This document shows, one piece after another, positions 1-7,662 of a DNA stretch of 18,127 bases. Both the position numbers and the translations under genes were made by a program. Each line of letters starts with the position of its first letter. The first letter of the stretch is position 1. Under the pieces are notes generated by a model, which worked only from the letters and a program-made list of their open reading frames with translations, searched no databases and was not told the DNA's origin. The DNA comes from an uncultured Clostridium sp. (GTDB lineage: Bacteria > Bacillota > Clostridia > Lachnospirales > Lachnospiraceae): contig USBM01000013.1 in assembly GCA_900552885.1 (NCBI GenBank), positions 1 to 18,127 on the forward strand. The letters are read 5' to 3'.

Positions 1-370
<370 letters not shown>

Positions 371-566
371 AAAAGTTTGTATCCCGTTCATGACTCACCA
401 TCGCTGGCTAATCAATCCCGTTTTACTGTTTTGGATCGTTTTATACTAAAACGTTCTCTCGAAAAATCTGTTAAGAAATTTCAGGGTTGTTTTGTTGTTT
501 AATCTTCATTCAGTTTTCATTGTTCCTGTTGCTTCGTTGTTACTCATTAGCGCCGCAACAGTGATT
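371..566 (-). other. rRNA operon leader with hairpin and boxA-like motif
   Basis: About 195 nt lie between the inferred rRNA promoter and the 16S 5' end. The stretch holds a perfect 7-bp inverted repeat, CGTTTTA-TAC-TAAAACG, at 437-453. On the minus strand a TGAAAACTGAA motif (509-519) resembles the boxA antitermination sequences of Firmicutes rRNA leaders. The boxA assignment is by resemblance only. No protein gene is supported here. Confidence 0.5.
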
Positions 567-595
567 ATATTATCACAAGCATTCCCCCTTGTCAA
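567..595 (-). promoter_or_regulatory. Strong sigma-A-type rRNA promoter
   Basis: On the minus strand there is a perfect -35 box TTGACA (590-595), a 17-bp spacer, and TAATAT (567-572) as -10. A perfect TATAAT overlaps it at 564-569 with a 20-bp spacer. Transcription would start near 560. The position between the cvpA terminator and the 16S gene, plus the consensus -35, fits an rRNA promoter. Confidence 0.8.
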
Positions 596-606
596 CAACT
601 TTTTTC

Positions 607-641
607 AAAAAAAATCGACATTCTTTCAGAACGTCGATTTT
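607..641 (-). terminator. Rho-independent terminator after cvpA
   Basis: A 14-nt inverted repeat (611-624 with 628-641, one G/U-type mismatch) has a 3-nt loop and, in minus-strand sense, is followed by a run of eight T (607-614). It closes the LysM-DUF5711-CvpA transcript 12 bases after the cvpA stop codon and insulates it from the rRNA promoter. Confidence 0.85.
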
Positions 642-652
642 ACAAGGTTTCT

Positions 653-1357
653 CTATAGAAACAGCACTTTTGTCAGATCCCCGACAATGTCTACCAATGC
701 ATTATTATCGTATAGCATTTTTAAAATAGAGGTTGCATTGATCTCCGCAATCAAAGACCGACTCCACTCCATCGTACTCGTAACGGACAAAATCAGAAAG
801 AAAATCCAGATCAGTATTAATCCTTTCATAGCACCTAATGCGCCTCCTCCCACTTTGTCAATCGATCGAAGTATCGGTAGTTTAGATAATCCTTTTGCCG
901 TTCTTCCCAAAAAGAAAAAGAAAATTCGACAGATGAGTACAAGTGCCAGAAACACTACCGCATTCAGAATCACCATAGCAACAGACTTCGCAATATAATC
1001 ATATACCCCTGTTGCATTGAGTACGTCGTACATTTCAGCATTATTATTGTTGAGGATATTCCCTTTCATTGTCTCCGGTAGCGGAAGTCCTTCAATAATC
1101 GCAACCTGTACCCCCTTCGAGGTCTCTTCCCCTGCTTCCGAAAATTGCATTTTCTCCGATATATATTGTGCAAGACGTTCGTCTAACTGTGAATTCTTCT
1201 CTAAAGAACTACTGACATACGGTGCAACATAAACCGCAATCACAATGCTGACAATCAATCCAGCCACCGACACCAAAACCCGGAACAGTCCCTGCCATAA
1301 TCCACTTATCACGCATATCAAAAAGACAATTCCTATTATTATACTTATTGTATTCAT
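653..1357 (-). CDS. CvpA-family membrane protein
   Basis: A 234-residue integral membrane protein. Hydrophobic segments lie at about residues 3-21, 26-46, 124-148 and 178-195, with a polar loop of about 75 residues between the second and third, the arrangement seen in CvpA (colicin V production) proteins. The N-terminus, with Gly20-Leu-Trp-Gln-Gly-Leu, matches the family's conserved G-x-x-x-G-x-x-R start. Its ATG overlaps the stop of the upstream DUF5711 gene by four bases (ATGA, 1354-1357), so translation is probably coupled. It is the last gene of a three-gene minus-strand unit, followed by a hairpin terminator. The molecular function of the family outside colicin export is not settled, so no specific role is assigned. 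Confidence 0.85.
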   Translation of the reverse strand: MNTISIIIGIVFLICVISGLWQGLFRVLVSVAGLIVSIVIAVYVAPYVSSSLEKNSQLDERLAQYISEKMQFSEAGEETSKGVQVAIIEGLPLPETMKGNILNNNNAEMYDVLNATGVYDYIAKSVAMVILNAVVFLALVLICRIFFFFLGRTAKGLSKLPILRSIDKVGGGALGAMKGLILIWIFFLILSVTSTMEWSRSLIAEINATSILKMLYDNNALVDIVGDLTKVLFL

Positions 1358-2673
1358 TTCGTTTCCTTTTCACTTTGATGCTTCAACCGTACAACTTCTG
1401 AGCCACTGTCATATAACACAATGTAACGACTGCTGTATCCTGTCGGCACCATATCCACTACATTCTTCGAAAATGTATAAGAGAATTTTAATTTACCTTT
1501 CACCGTATAGATGCGGCATTCTGTTCCTCCGGTAAATACAATCTCATCCTTTGTCATTCTTACATTCTCATACGAAAAATCAATCTTCTGAGTCATCACT
1601 TTCCGCCCGTTAGTATTATATAATTCCAAGACATACGGTGCTTTCTCTTCATTTTTCTTGGTCTCTTCCTCATTCGAAATGACAATCCCTACATACTTAT
1701 CATTATAAATAACACTCTGAACCTCGCTCTTCAATGCAATCCTTGCCTTTTCGCTAGGTTTCTCACGCATCGAATACAAAATGATCTGATTATCTCCAAA
1801 TGCACAGATTGTATTATTATCCAAAAATTCTACCTTTGGCACAAGTGTATCCTCCAACTGATAACCACCCATCAAACGATCTGCATTCTCGTTCACGACA
1901 ACCAGTCCAAAATTATAAGCGGCCAGACCATTCTTCACATCAACACCATCTAAATATAAATATGTTGAAAAAAGCTTGGTTCCATCACTAGACAGATCCA
2001 TATCCATCGGATAACCACTCTTATCAATCGTTGTCTGAATCTCCGAGATCTGTTCTCCATTCTTATCATAAATATTGATATAATTGACCTTCTCATCCTC
2101 TAAGATAACCGCAAACTCCCCCTGTGAAGCTACTGCAATATCACATACCTTGTATGGCATTGTTGTATTGCTCACTTTTCCTTGCGTATTAAATATGTAG
2201 ACATCATTCCCATTCATGTCTGCAATTGCAGCATATTCCCCGGAAACATCTGCCGTTGGCATCTTCATTGCAAAAGTCTCATTCCAGACTGCCTTACCTT
2301 TCTCGTCAACATAAGTCGCTCCGTCTTTGCTGAATTTCAACAAAGAATTCTGATAAGGTGCATAGTCTAACATGGAGGCATTCTTTACCCCTGTCTCTTC
2401 CACTACTTCATATCCATTATATCCTCTGTCTACAAATATCATATAAATGCCGGTAAGGATAATGATTACCACAATAACTGCCACTATCTTTGGCAACCTG
2501 CCATCCATCCGATTACGGCTCCGCCATTCTGCCTGCTCATCCTCATCAACTTCCTCCTCCCGACGGAAGTCAGCCTTCTCTGGCATCTCTACAATATTAT
2601 CCGGTTGTTCTTCTCCTTCTTTAGATGATCGAAACTTATCTTTCATTGATCGTATCAAATGATTCTTCTTCAT
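1354..2673 (-). CDS. DUF5711-family membrane-anchored protein, probable extracellular propeller
   Basis: A 439-residue protein. Residues 1-60 are charged and probably cytoplasmic, one membrane segment lies at about 61-81, and the remaining 355 or so residues are probably outside. The outer part is made of short beta-strand repeats, with phrases such as DYAPYQNSLLKFSKDGATYVD and later F-x-x-x-x-x-R-x-x-Y-T elements. It resembles a beta-propeller of the kind found in Firmicutes DUF5711 proteins. I assign the DUF by recognition. Function is unknown. It is preceded by a weak AAAGG ribosome-binding site 9 bases from the ATG and overlaps cvpA at its 3' end. Its position between a LysM protein and a CvpA protein suggests a cell-envelope role. 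Confidence 0.78.
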   Translation of the reverse strand: MKKNHLIRSMKDKFRSSKEGEEQPDNIVEMPEKADFRREEEVDEDEQAEWRSRNRMDGRLPKIVAVIVVIIILTGIYMIFVDRGYNGYEVVEETGVKNASMLDYAPYQNSLLKFSKDGATYVDEKGKAVWNETFAMKMPTADVSGEYAAIADMNGNDVYIFNTQGKVSNTTMPYKVCDIAVASQGEFAVILEDEKVNYINIYDKNGEQISEIQTTIDKSGYPMDMDLSSDGTKLFSTYLYLDGVDVKNGLAAYNFGLVVVNENADRLMGGYQLEDTLVPKVEFLDNNTICAFGDNQIILYSMREKPSEKARIALKSEVQSVIYNDKYVGIVISNEEETKKNEEKAPYVLELYNTNGRKVMTQKIDFSYENVRMTKDEIVFTGGTECRIYTVKGKLKFSYTFSKNVVDMVPTGYSSRYIVLYDSGSEVVRLKHQSEKETK

Positions 2674-2715
2674 GATTCAAACCTTTTCCTAACTATATAG
2701 ATTCTTTCTAATCTT

Positions 2716-2731
2716 ATATAGTATACTATAT
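2716..2731. repeat. 16-bp perfect palindrome upstream of the DUF5711 gene
   Basis: ATATAGTATACTATAT is a perfect 16-bp palindrome in the 79-bp gap between the LysM and DUF5711 genes. It could be a regulator-binding site or AT-rich promoter DNA; it contains TATACT and TATAGT hexamers but no clear -35 partner. It is reported as structure only. Confidence 0.45.
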
Positions 2732-2752
2732 TTTCAGAAAAGGTACTAGCTT

Positions 2753-3862
2753 TTATTTTCGAATTGTAGGAATCACAATCTGATCTCCCTCCTGAATATC
2801 ATCTGCTTCTCCTAATCCGTTTGCCTCCATTAGTTCGGCTACATATCCCACAGAATTATACATCTTAAAACTGATTGATGATAAGGTATCTCCATTTTGC
2901 ACCGTATAATATTTCGGCAGATTCGATGCAACAGAACGCACTTTATCCACCTGCTCATTCTTCTCTTTTTCTATTTGCCGCAGTTCTTCGGTGCTTTTGC
3001 TCTTTTCTGTCTTTTGATCATTCTGCACTGCAAATACTTCCAGTCCGTTTTCCTGCAAAACAAATTCTACCTTTTCTAACATCTGATAGTTGCTAAATAC
3101 CGCAATTCCTAACGCCAATACCGCAATCACTAAACAGGCACATACCGCCTGCAATCTTTTATTCGCCCGTTCTATCCGTGCATTGCGTGCCCGTTCTTCC
3201 ATAATCTTCTTATAATTCCGCAGAACCGCCTCGTCCTTTTGTTCCACCTCATTTTTAGGTACAGGTTCTACCTCACCCTTAGAGGCAATCATAAAATTCT
3301 GCATTGACTCATTTCTTGCATAATAAATGTAATAACCACTCTGCCGACACAACACATCTTCCTTCATCATATAAAATGCGTCTTCCCCCTCTAAGGCATC
3401 CATAATATATAACACCTTGTCCGATCCTGCAAAGTTGTCCACATGTAGTTTCATGATCATATCATTTACTTCGGTAGAAAATCCCATACGCGACAAAAAC
3501 CATCCGACCACTTCTAAATCCGGGAAATATGTCTTCACCTCCTGATAAATGTAACTCCAGGTTTCCCCATCAAATGTTGTCTCTTCCAAGTCTAATTCCA
3601 GATTCTGTGCTGCCAAAGCTCCACTGATATATATGACATCTGCCTGCCCGTTTCTCTGCACCTCTCCTACTAAGATTGCACCTCTGGCAAATGTGGAATT
3701 GGGATTCGCCAATTGTTTCAGATATGTCATCACATAATCTTCTACATAGATTCTCCGATTTCCAGAAGGTGTTCCAATCTGTCGGATATTCTTTGGTAAT
3801 GTAATTCCCGCAAAAATGTTATCCTGTGTAGTATCTTGTTTATCATATACAATCTCTATCAT
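2753..3862 (-). CDS. LysM membrane protein with an MPN/JAB-like N-terminal domain
   Basis: A 369-residue protein, probably single-pass with the N-terminus inside. Residues 36-185 resemble the JAB/MPN fold in order of elements: a helix at about 41-51, a strand with GAILVGE at 61-67, an acidic insert, then VVGWF-x-S at 118-124 where active JAMM enzymes have GWxHSH, and a strand VLYIMD at 150-155. The two metal-binding histidines are absent (Leu123 and Arg125 stand in their place), so it would be catalytically dead. A basic stretch (219-236) precedes a membrane helix at about 238-257, then a charged linker. A LysM peptidoglycan-binding domain fills 317-366 (YYTVQNGDTL to GDQIVIP). The LysM part is certain; the MPN reading is inference from pattern. 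The ATG has AAGGA 8-9 bases upstream. It heads the LysM-DUF5711-cvpA unit; I could not place its promoter with confidence in 3863-4076. Confidence 0.85.
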   Translation of the reverse strand: MIEIVYDKQDTTQDNIFAGITLPKNIRQIGTPSGNRRIYVEDYVMTYLKQLANPNSTFARGAILVGEVQRNGQADVIYISGALAAQNLELDLEETTFDGETWSYIYQEVKTYFPDLEVVGWFLSRMGFSTEVNDMIMKLHVDNFAGSDKVLYIMDALEGEDAFYMMKEDVLCRQSGYYIYYARNESMQNFMIASKGEVEPVPKNEVEQKDEAVLRNYKKIMEERARNARIERANKRLQAVCACLVIAVLALGIAVFSNYQMLEKVEFVLQENGLEVFAVQNDQKTEKSKSTEELRQIEKEKNEQVDKVRSVASNLPKYYTVQNGDTLSSISFKMYNSVGYVAELMEANGLGEADDIQEGDQIVIPTIRK

Positions 3863-4094
3863 ATTTTCCGTCCTTTCTGCGACATTTTTGCTATCAGTAA
3901 CATAGCATTTTAAAACTACTTATCATGTCTAAAATTGTCTTCCAACTCGCTTTAATGCCCGCAAAACACGGAAATATCACTCTTCTTTATACAGAATACG
4001 ACACAACAAAATTGATTAAAACAGGTTCAATCTGCCCATACTTTACATACAATATGGTAAGCGGTGCTTTCCAAATTTGAACAGGAGGTTATCC

Positions 4095-4649
4095 ATGAAT
4101 CCTTATTATTATAACGCATTTGAAAAAGGGGCTGACTTTCAACTAAATCAAACGCTATGTACTATCTTGCGTCAAAAACATATTCCTGCAGATAATACCG
4201 TAATCCTATGCATTGGAACCGATCGTGCAACCGGAGACTGTCTCGGGCCATTGGTTGGTGATTACCTTCAAAAGACATTACCCGATATTGCCATATATGG
4301 TACATTGGAATCTCCGGTACACGCTCTCAATTTAGAGGAAACTATTCACAGTATCCACCAGTCTTACGAATCTCCATTTATCATCGCCATCGATGCCTCT
4401 CTCGGAACACGGGAACATATCGGTTATGCTACATTAAGCCACACTCCCTTAATTCCCGGAAAAGGCGTAAATAAAAAATTACCTGCAATAGGGAATCTCT
4501 CTATCACAGGTATTGTAAATGTAGCCGGTTTTCCAAACTCTGTACTGTTGCAAAGCACCAGACTTCACATCGTTATGACCCTTGCTACCTGCATCAGTAA
4601 TGCAATCAGCTGGTATTTTCTTGAAGATTATCTTCCTGCTCCCTTGTAA
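4095..4649 (+). CDS. yyaC: Spore protease YyaC family protein
   Basis: A 184-residue protein of the sporulation YyaC family, related to germination protease and hydrogenase-maturation proteases. The motif IGTDRATGDCLGPLVG at about residues 41-56 matches the family's signature, followed by GTLESPVHALN and IAIDASLG, whose Asp is the conserved acidic residue. In Bacillus yyaC is a sporulation gene of unknown substrate, so the protease role is inferred from family. An upstream in-frame TTG at 4077 is rejected because AGGAGG (4083-4088) sits 6 bases before the ATG at 4095. Its last 22 bases overlap the 3' end of the convergent coiled-coil gene. It suggests a spore-forming host. Confidence 0.88.
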   Translation: MNPYYYNAFEKGADFQLNQTLCTILRQKHIPADNTVILCIGTDRATGDCLGPLVGDYLQKTLPDIAIYGTLESPVHALNLEETIHSIHQSYESPFIIAIDASLGTREHIGYATLSHTPLIPGKGVNKKLPAIGNLSITGIVNVAGFPNSVLLQSTRLHIVMTLATCISNAISWYFLEDYLPAPL

Positions 4650-5743
4650 GCAGCTATCGCCTCGGAAACCGTATCCGCCGTACCATCTTCCATCAAGGAA
4701 ATCAAATCTGCCACCTTCGCCGATGTGCAGAACTCTTTTCCTAAAATTGCTCCATAATTATTCGCAATTGCCAATGACGAATTCTGAATATCTTCATCTA
4801 ACACTGTCATATGTTCTTCCATCTCATCGATACTCTCCTTCATCTGCTCCAATCTGCCAAGCCGCCTGTCATTCACCTCATTGGTCAGGATCTGCTTTGT
4901 CTCATTCTCAAACACAGTCATCGCATCCTGTTTCTCTTTGCTGATCTGCTCCAATTCCTGATCTAACTCTTCTAACTTGGCATCATACTTATCTAATCCA
5001 TACTGACTATCATCTTTATCCTTGTTGATCTTATTACGGATTGCTTTCATCTGCTTCTTGTTTGCAGCAATCTGATCCTTAATATTCCGCCCTTCCATCA
5101 AGGTATCATAATGGCGGATCTTCACCTTATTCATCATCATTACATAAATGAAACTAAATACAAATAATACAACGGATACTAACAACGTGCACAGATAGGT
5201 CTGATGTGCGCTATCCTTAAACAACACATGTGCAGACAACAGATACAACAATGCCGGTACCGCTATATATGCGATCAATATTGCTACCACTAATGTAATG
5301 ATCTCTAAGAAACGCTTTGTCATAAATAGCGAATAAAATAACTCTCTCCTGCAGAAAGCAGGAACATGATGTGCCTTGAATAATGTCCGCATCTCCACCT
5401 GTAGCTGACGATTCTCCTCTGTTAATTCTGCCGTCTCATAAGATACTCGCTCGTCTACTCTCTTAGACTTTGCTTTATCCCTTCTTGCCCGCACATTCCG
5501 GCTCTTGTTCTTATTCGCATCAATCTGATCATCATAAATCTTCTCAATCTCATTCTTACGCTTACGGATCGTCTGTGCAATCTCATCCTGAATCGACTTC
5601 TCTTCCGTTGTGATCGCCTTCTTCAAATTCTTCTCTTGATTCTTATATTCTGCCAATTCCTTCTTCAACTGCTCCACCGCTTCTAAATCGGTCTGCACCT
5701 GATAAAGATAATCCACATTCTCATTAAATACGCTGTCTTGCAT
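4628..5743 (-). CDS. Unrecognised coiled-coil protein with two membrane helices
   Basis: A 371-residue protein of no family I recognise. Residues 13-120 are strongly charged and heptad-like (predicted coiled coil). Two membrane segments follow at about 146-170 and 182-204 with a short loop between, then a second long coiled coil at about 210-335 and a tail that ends ADTVSEAIAAYKGAGR. With paired helices both coils would lie on the same side, probably the cytoplasm given the many Lys/Arg next to the helices. The layout suggests a scaffold or membrane-tethered polymer organiser, but this is only a shape argument. It overlaps yyaC convergently by 22 bases. A start at 5743 is supported by AGAGAGG about 10 bases upstream. 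Confidence 0.7.
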   Translation of the reverse strand: MQDSVFNENVDYLYQVQTDLEAVEQLKKELAEYKNQEKNLKKAITTEEKSIQDEIAQTIRKRKNEIEKIYDDQIDANKNKSRNVRARRDKAKSKRVDERVSYETAELTEENRQLQVEMRTLFKAHHVPAFCRRELFYSLFMTKRFLEIITLVVAILIAYIAVPALLYLLSAHVLFKDSAHQTYLCTLLVSVVLFVFSFIYVMMMNKVKIRHYDTLMEGRNIKDQIAANKKQMKAIRNKINKDKDDSQYGLDKYDAKLEELDQELEQISKEKQDAMTVFENETKQILTNEVNDRRLGRLEQMKESIDEMEEHMTVLDEDIQNSSLAIANNYGAILGKEFCTSAKVADLISLMEDGTADTVSEAIAAYKGAGR

Positions 5744-5787
5744 ACATCTCTGCCTCTCTTTCGTATTTGAAATATATATACTCTATC

Positions 5788-5816
5788 ATCTTATCAAACC
5801 TGCTTTATAAATACAA
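5788..5816 (-). promoter_or_regulatory. Candidate promoter of the coiled-coil gene
   Basis: In minus-strand sense, TTGTAT (5811-5816), a 17-bp spacer and TAAGAT (5788-5793). Spacing is ideal but both boxes are imperfect. Confidence 0.4.
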
Positions 5817-5878
5817 CCGTTTTCGAGAATTCCTTTTTCTCTCCATATAATATTCACAATCTTTTCCAACCCAAGCCA

Positions 5879-5907
5879 TTGTGTTTCATGTCAATTTATT
5901 ATATACT
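5879..5907 (+). promoter_or_regulatory. Candidate sigma-A promoter of the CBS gene
   Basis: TTGTGT (5879-5884), a 17-bp spacer and TATACT (5902-5907). Transcription would start near 5914 and leave a leader of about 34 nt before the proposed ATT start at 5948. Confidence 0.55.
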
Positions 5908-5947
5908 ATATATGGGTGTTTTTATTGTGTAATGGGAGGTGAACATA

Positions 5948-6349
5948 ATTAATATATTATTTTTTTTAACCCCGAAAGCTGAGGTTGCTTATTTAGAGGA
6001 AGACTACTCGCTCCGGCAGGTTCTTGAAAAGATGGAATATCACAAATACTCCTCAATACCGATTCTCAATGATGCCGGTGAATACATCGGCTCCTTGACG
6101 GAAGGCGATATTTTGTGGTATCTGCGACACAATGATATTGCAACTGCATTGAAATGGCCGGAAAGTCTGCATTTAACCGATGTTCCAAGGCGGCATGATT
6201 ATGAGCCGGTCAATGCAAGTTCTAACATGGAAGATCTGCTTTCTAAGATCATCCAACAGAATTTTGTCCCTGTCGTAGACGACTGTGATAAATTCATCGG
6301 AATCATTACCAGACGTGATGTGATTCAATATTACTATAATCGGACATAG
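5948..6349 (+). CDS. Small protein with tandem CBS domains, probable ATT start
   Basis: A 133-residue protein made almost entirely of two CBS motifs (about residues 10-60 and 75-133), a Bateman module that usually senses adenine nucleotides. SIPILNDAGEYIGSLTEGDIL and FVPVVDDCDKFIGIITRRDVI are the paired CBS signatures. No effector domain is attached, so it presumably regulates a partner. The longest frame opens at GTG 5939, but the ribosome-binding site GGGAGGTGA (5934-5942) overlaps that codon. The ATT at 5948 lies 8 bases after GGAGG and gives the N-terminus (M)NILFFLTPK, which I recognise as the usual start of this family. It is followed by a terminator shared with the HD gene. Confidence 0.82.
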   Translation: MNILFFLTPKAEVAYLEEDYSLRQVLEKMEYHKYSSIPILNDAGEYIGSLTEGDILWYLRHNDIATALKWPESLHLTDVPRRHDYEPVNASSNMEDLLSKIIQQNFVPVVDDCDKFIGIITRRDVIQYYYNRT

Positions 6350-6382
6350 CAAAAGAACTGCCTGATTGGCAGTTCTTTTGCT
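6348..6382. terminator. Bidirectional terminator between the CBS and HD genes
   Basis: A perfect 15-bp inverted repeat, AGCAAAAGAACTGCC (6348-6362) with GGCAGTTCTTTTGCT (6368-6382), loop TGATT. The A-rich and T-rich ends serve both strands. It overlaps the TAG of the CBS gene and abuts the stop of the HD gene, fitting convergent termination. Confidence 0.9.
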
Positions 6383-7465
6383 TTACATATATTCTTTTAA
6401 TCGCTGTGGATCGATCTTAATTCGATTATCCATTGTCTTCATGATGTTCTTGATCTGTATCTGTTCAAACACATTATCCAATCCAAGATTATATAACTGG
6501 TTCCGGTCAAATCCCAATACAACCGGCCGCAAAATATCTCTGTCATTTTCCCCAAGTACAAGACCTTTCTCATGATTGGTCAATTCCACACAGACTCCCG
6601 GATACAATATCTTAATACTGTTAAGTAAATGATTCACCATATCCGGATCATACAGATCCGGTCTGCTCTGCAGCATACGAACCGCATCAATCTCTGTATG
6701 CGGATCCATTCCAATCTGCATTGCCGTATATTCATCATATGCATTCGCAACTACCAATACCTTCACTACATCCGAGATATTCTTCGGTGCATTCTCCGGA
6801 AGGTACTGCACCTGACACAGATTCATCAATGTACTCTTAACCCCTGCCGGGAGTTTGAATGCATTCGATATCTTATCAATTCCTAAGATCACCGCTCTTG
6901 CAACTTGTCCGCGTTCTTCATCCGTAAGGTTCTCTGTCTTACCGCGCAACTGCGGTTGCAGATTCAACTTTCCTAGATCATGTAAAAAGGCTGCAACCAC
7001 GACTTCATTCTGCTCCATCAGACCAAATCCTGCCCGATGAGAGATCAACGCAGACAGAATCGCCACATTCAATGCGTGCTTGTACACATAATCCTCCGGA
7101 CTTCTTAAATTCTGGTTGAAACTAATCTTATGATACAGATTGCCAAATTGCTTCAACAGATCATCCGTTGCCTGCATCAGCTTTGTTGGCTCCTTACCTG
7201 CCATGATCGCATTCAATTCATCCCGTAACCGGAACACTTCCATTGTCTGGAACCGTTCAAACTGCATTTCTTCTGTACTCATTGGCGGCAATGGTTCTGC
7301 CGGCTCTAATACATACAACCCAATCAACCCAAAGTTCTTCACACTCTCAATTCCCTGCCGTGTAATCTTATCATTACGCCCATATAACAGAATACCCCGT
7401 TTATTATATATCGGTCTTGCCAGCCGCATACCAACTTTCAAATCTTCTGTCTTAACATATATCAA
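6383..7465 (-). CDS. HD-domain protein, degenerate HD-GYP type
   Basis: A 360-residue protein. The N-terminus (IYVKTEDLKVGMRLARPIYN) matches the segment that precedes HD-GYP domains of c-di-GMP phosphodiesterases. The HD core follows: His130 in YKHALNVA and His162-Asp163 in FLHDLGKL, with Asp244 in VANAYDEYTA. The later HP and HHExxDGxGYP elements of active HD-GYP enzymes are missing (ILGIDKISNAFKLP and QVQYLPENAP occupy those places), so c-di-GMP hydrolysis is doubtful. The frame stays open to 7576, but I choose TTG at 7463-7465, because GGAGGG (7473-7478) lies 7 bases upstream and the extra 37 residues come from a repeat element. Its leader carries the structured repeat at 7530-7646. Confidence 0.82.
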   Translation of the reverse strand: MIYVKTEDLKVGMRLARPIYNKRGILLYGRNDKITRQGIESVKNFGLIGLYVLEPAEPLPPMSTEEMQFERFQTMEVFRLRDELNAIMAGKEPTKLMQATDDLLKQFGNLYHKISFNQNLRSPEDYVYKHALNVAILSALISHRAGFGLMEQNEVVVAAFLHDLGKLNLQPQLRGKTENLTDEERGQVARAVILGIDKISNAFKLPAGVKSTLMNLCQVQYLPENAPKNISDVVKVLVVANAYDEYTAMQIGMDPHTEIDAVRMLQSRPDLYDPDMVNHLLNSIKILYPGVCVELTNHEKGLVLGENDRDILRPVVLGFDRNQLYNLGLDNVFEQIQIKNIMKTMDNRIKIDPQRLKEYM

Positions 7466-7529
7466 ATCAATACCCTCCGTTCTCCATGTTACCGCTGCCC
7501 TAGTCTGTATGAGTGTCACTTCACAGCTT

Positions 7530-7646
7530 GCGCGAGTGCCACTTCGAAACCTTCGGTTTCTCAGTGTTCGTTGCACTCATATAACTTTCTTCGAAAGCAT
7601 AAGCCTGCAAGCAGTCTCTGCTTTCTACCGAAAGTTGCACTCGCGC
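7530..7646 (-). repeat. Structured repeat, copy A, in the leader of the HD gene
   Basis: A 117-nt element bounded by a perfect 10-bp inverted repeat, GCGCGAGTGC at 7530-7539 and GCACTCGCGC at 7637-7646. In minus-strand sense, the inside holds a long hairpin at 7583-7636 (AACTTTC/GAAAGTT, then GAAAGCA/TGCTTTC, then CTGCTTGCAG at the tip) and a short hairpin at 7546-7560 (GAAACC-GAA-GGTTTC). It is about 80% identical to copy B at 8551-8668. It begins 17 bases after the stop of the upstream gene and ends 64 bases before the TTG of the HD gene. It could be a structured RNA leader or a small non-autonomous inverted-repeat element; I recognise no named family. Confidence 0.8.
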
Positions 7647-7662
7647 TTATACGTACATCATA

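Noticed and set aside
5939..5947. GTG as the start of the CBS gene
   Set aside because: It lies inside the ribosome-binding site itself; the ATT at 5948 is correctly spaced.
5960..5967. Run of eight T at the start of the CBS gene as a frameshift site
   Set aside because: The frame is intact across it and the product is full length, so no recoding is needed.
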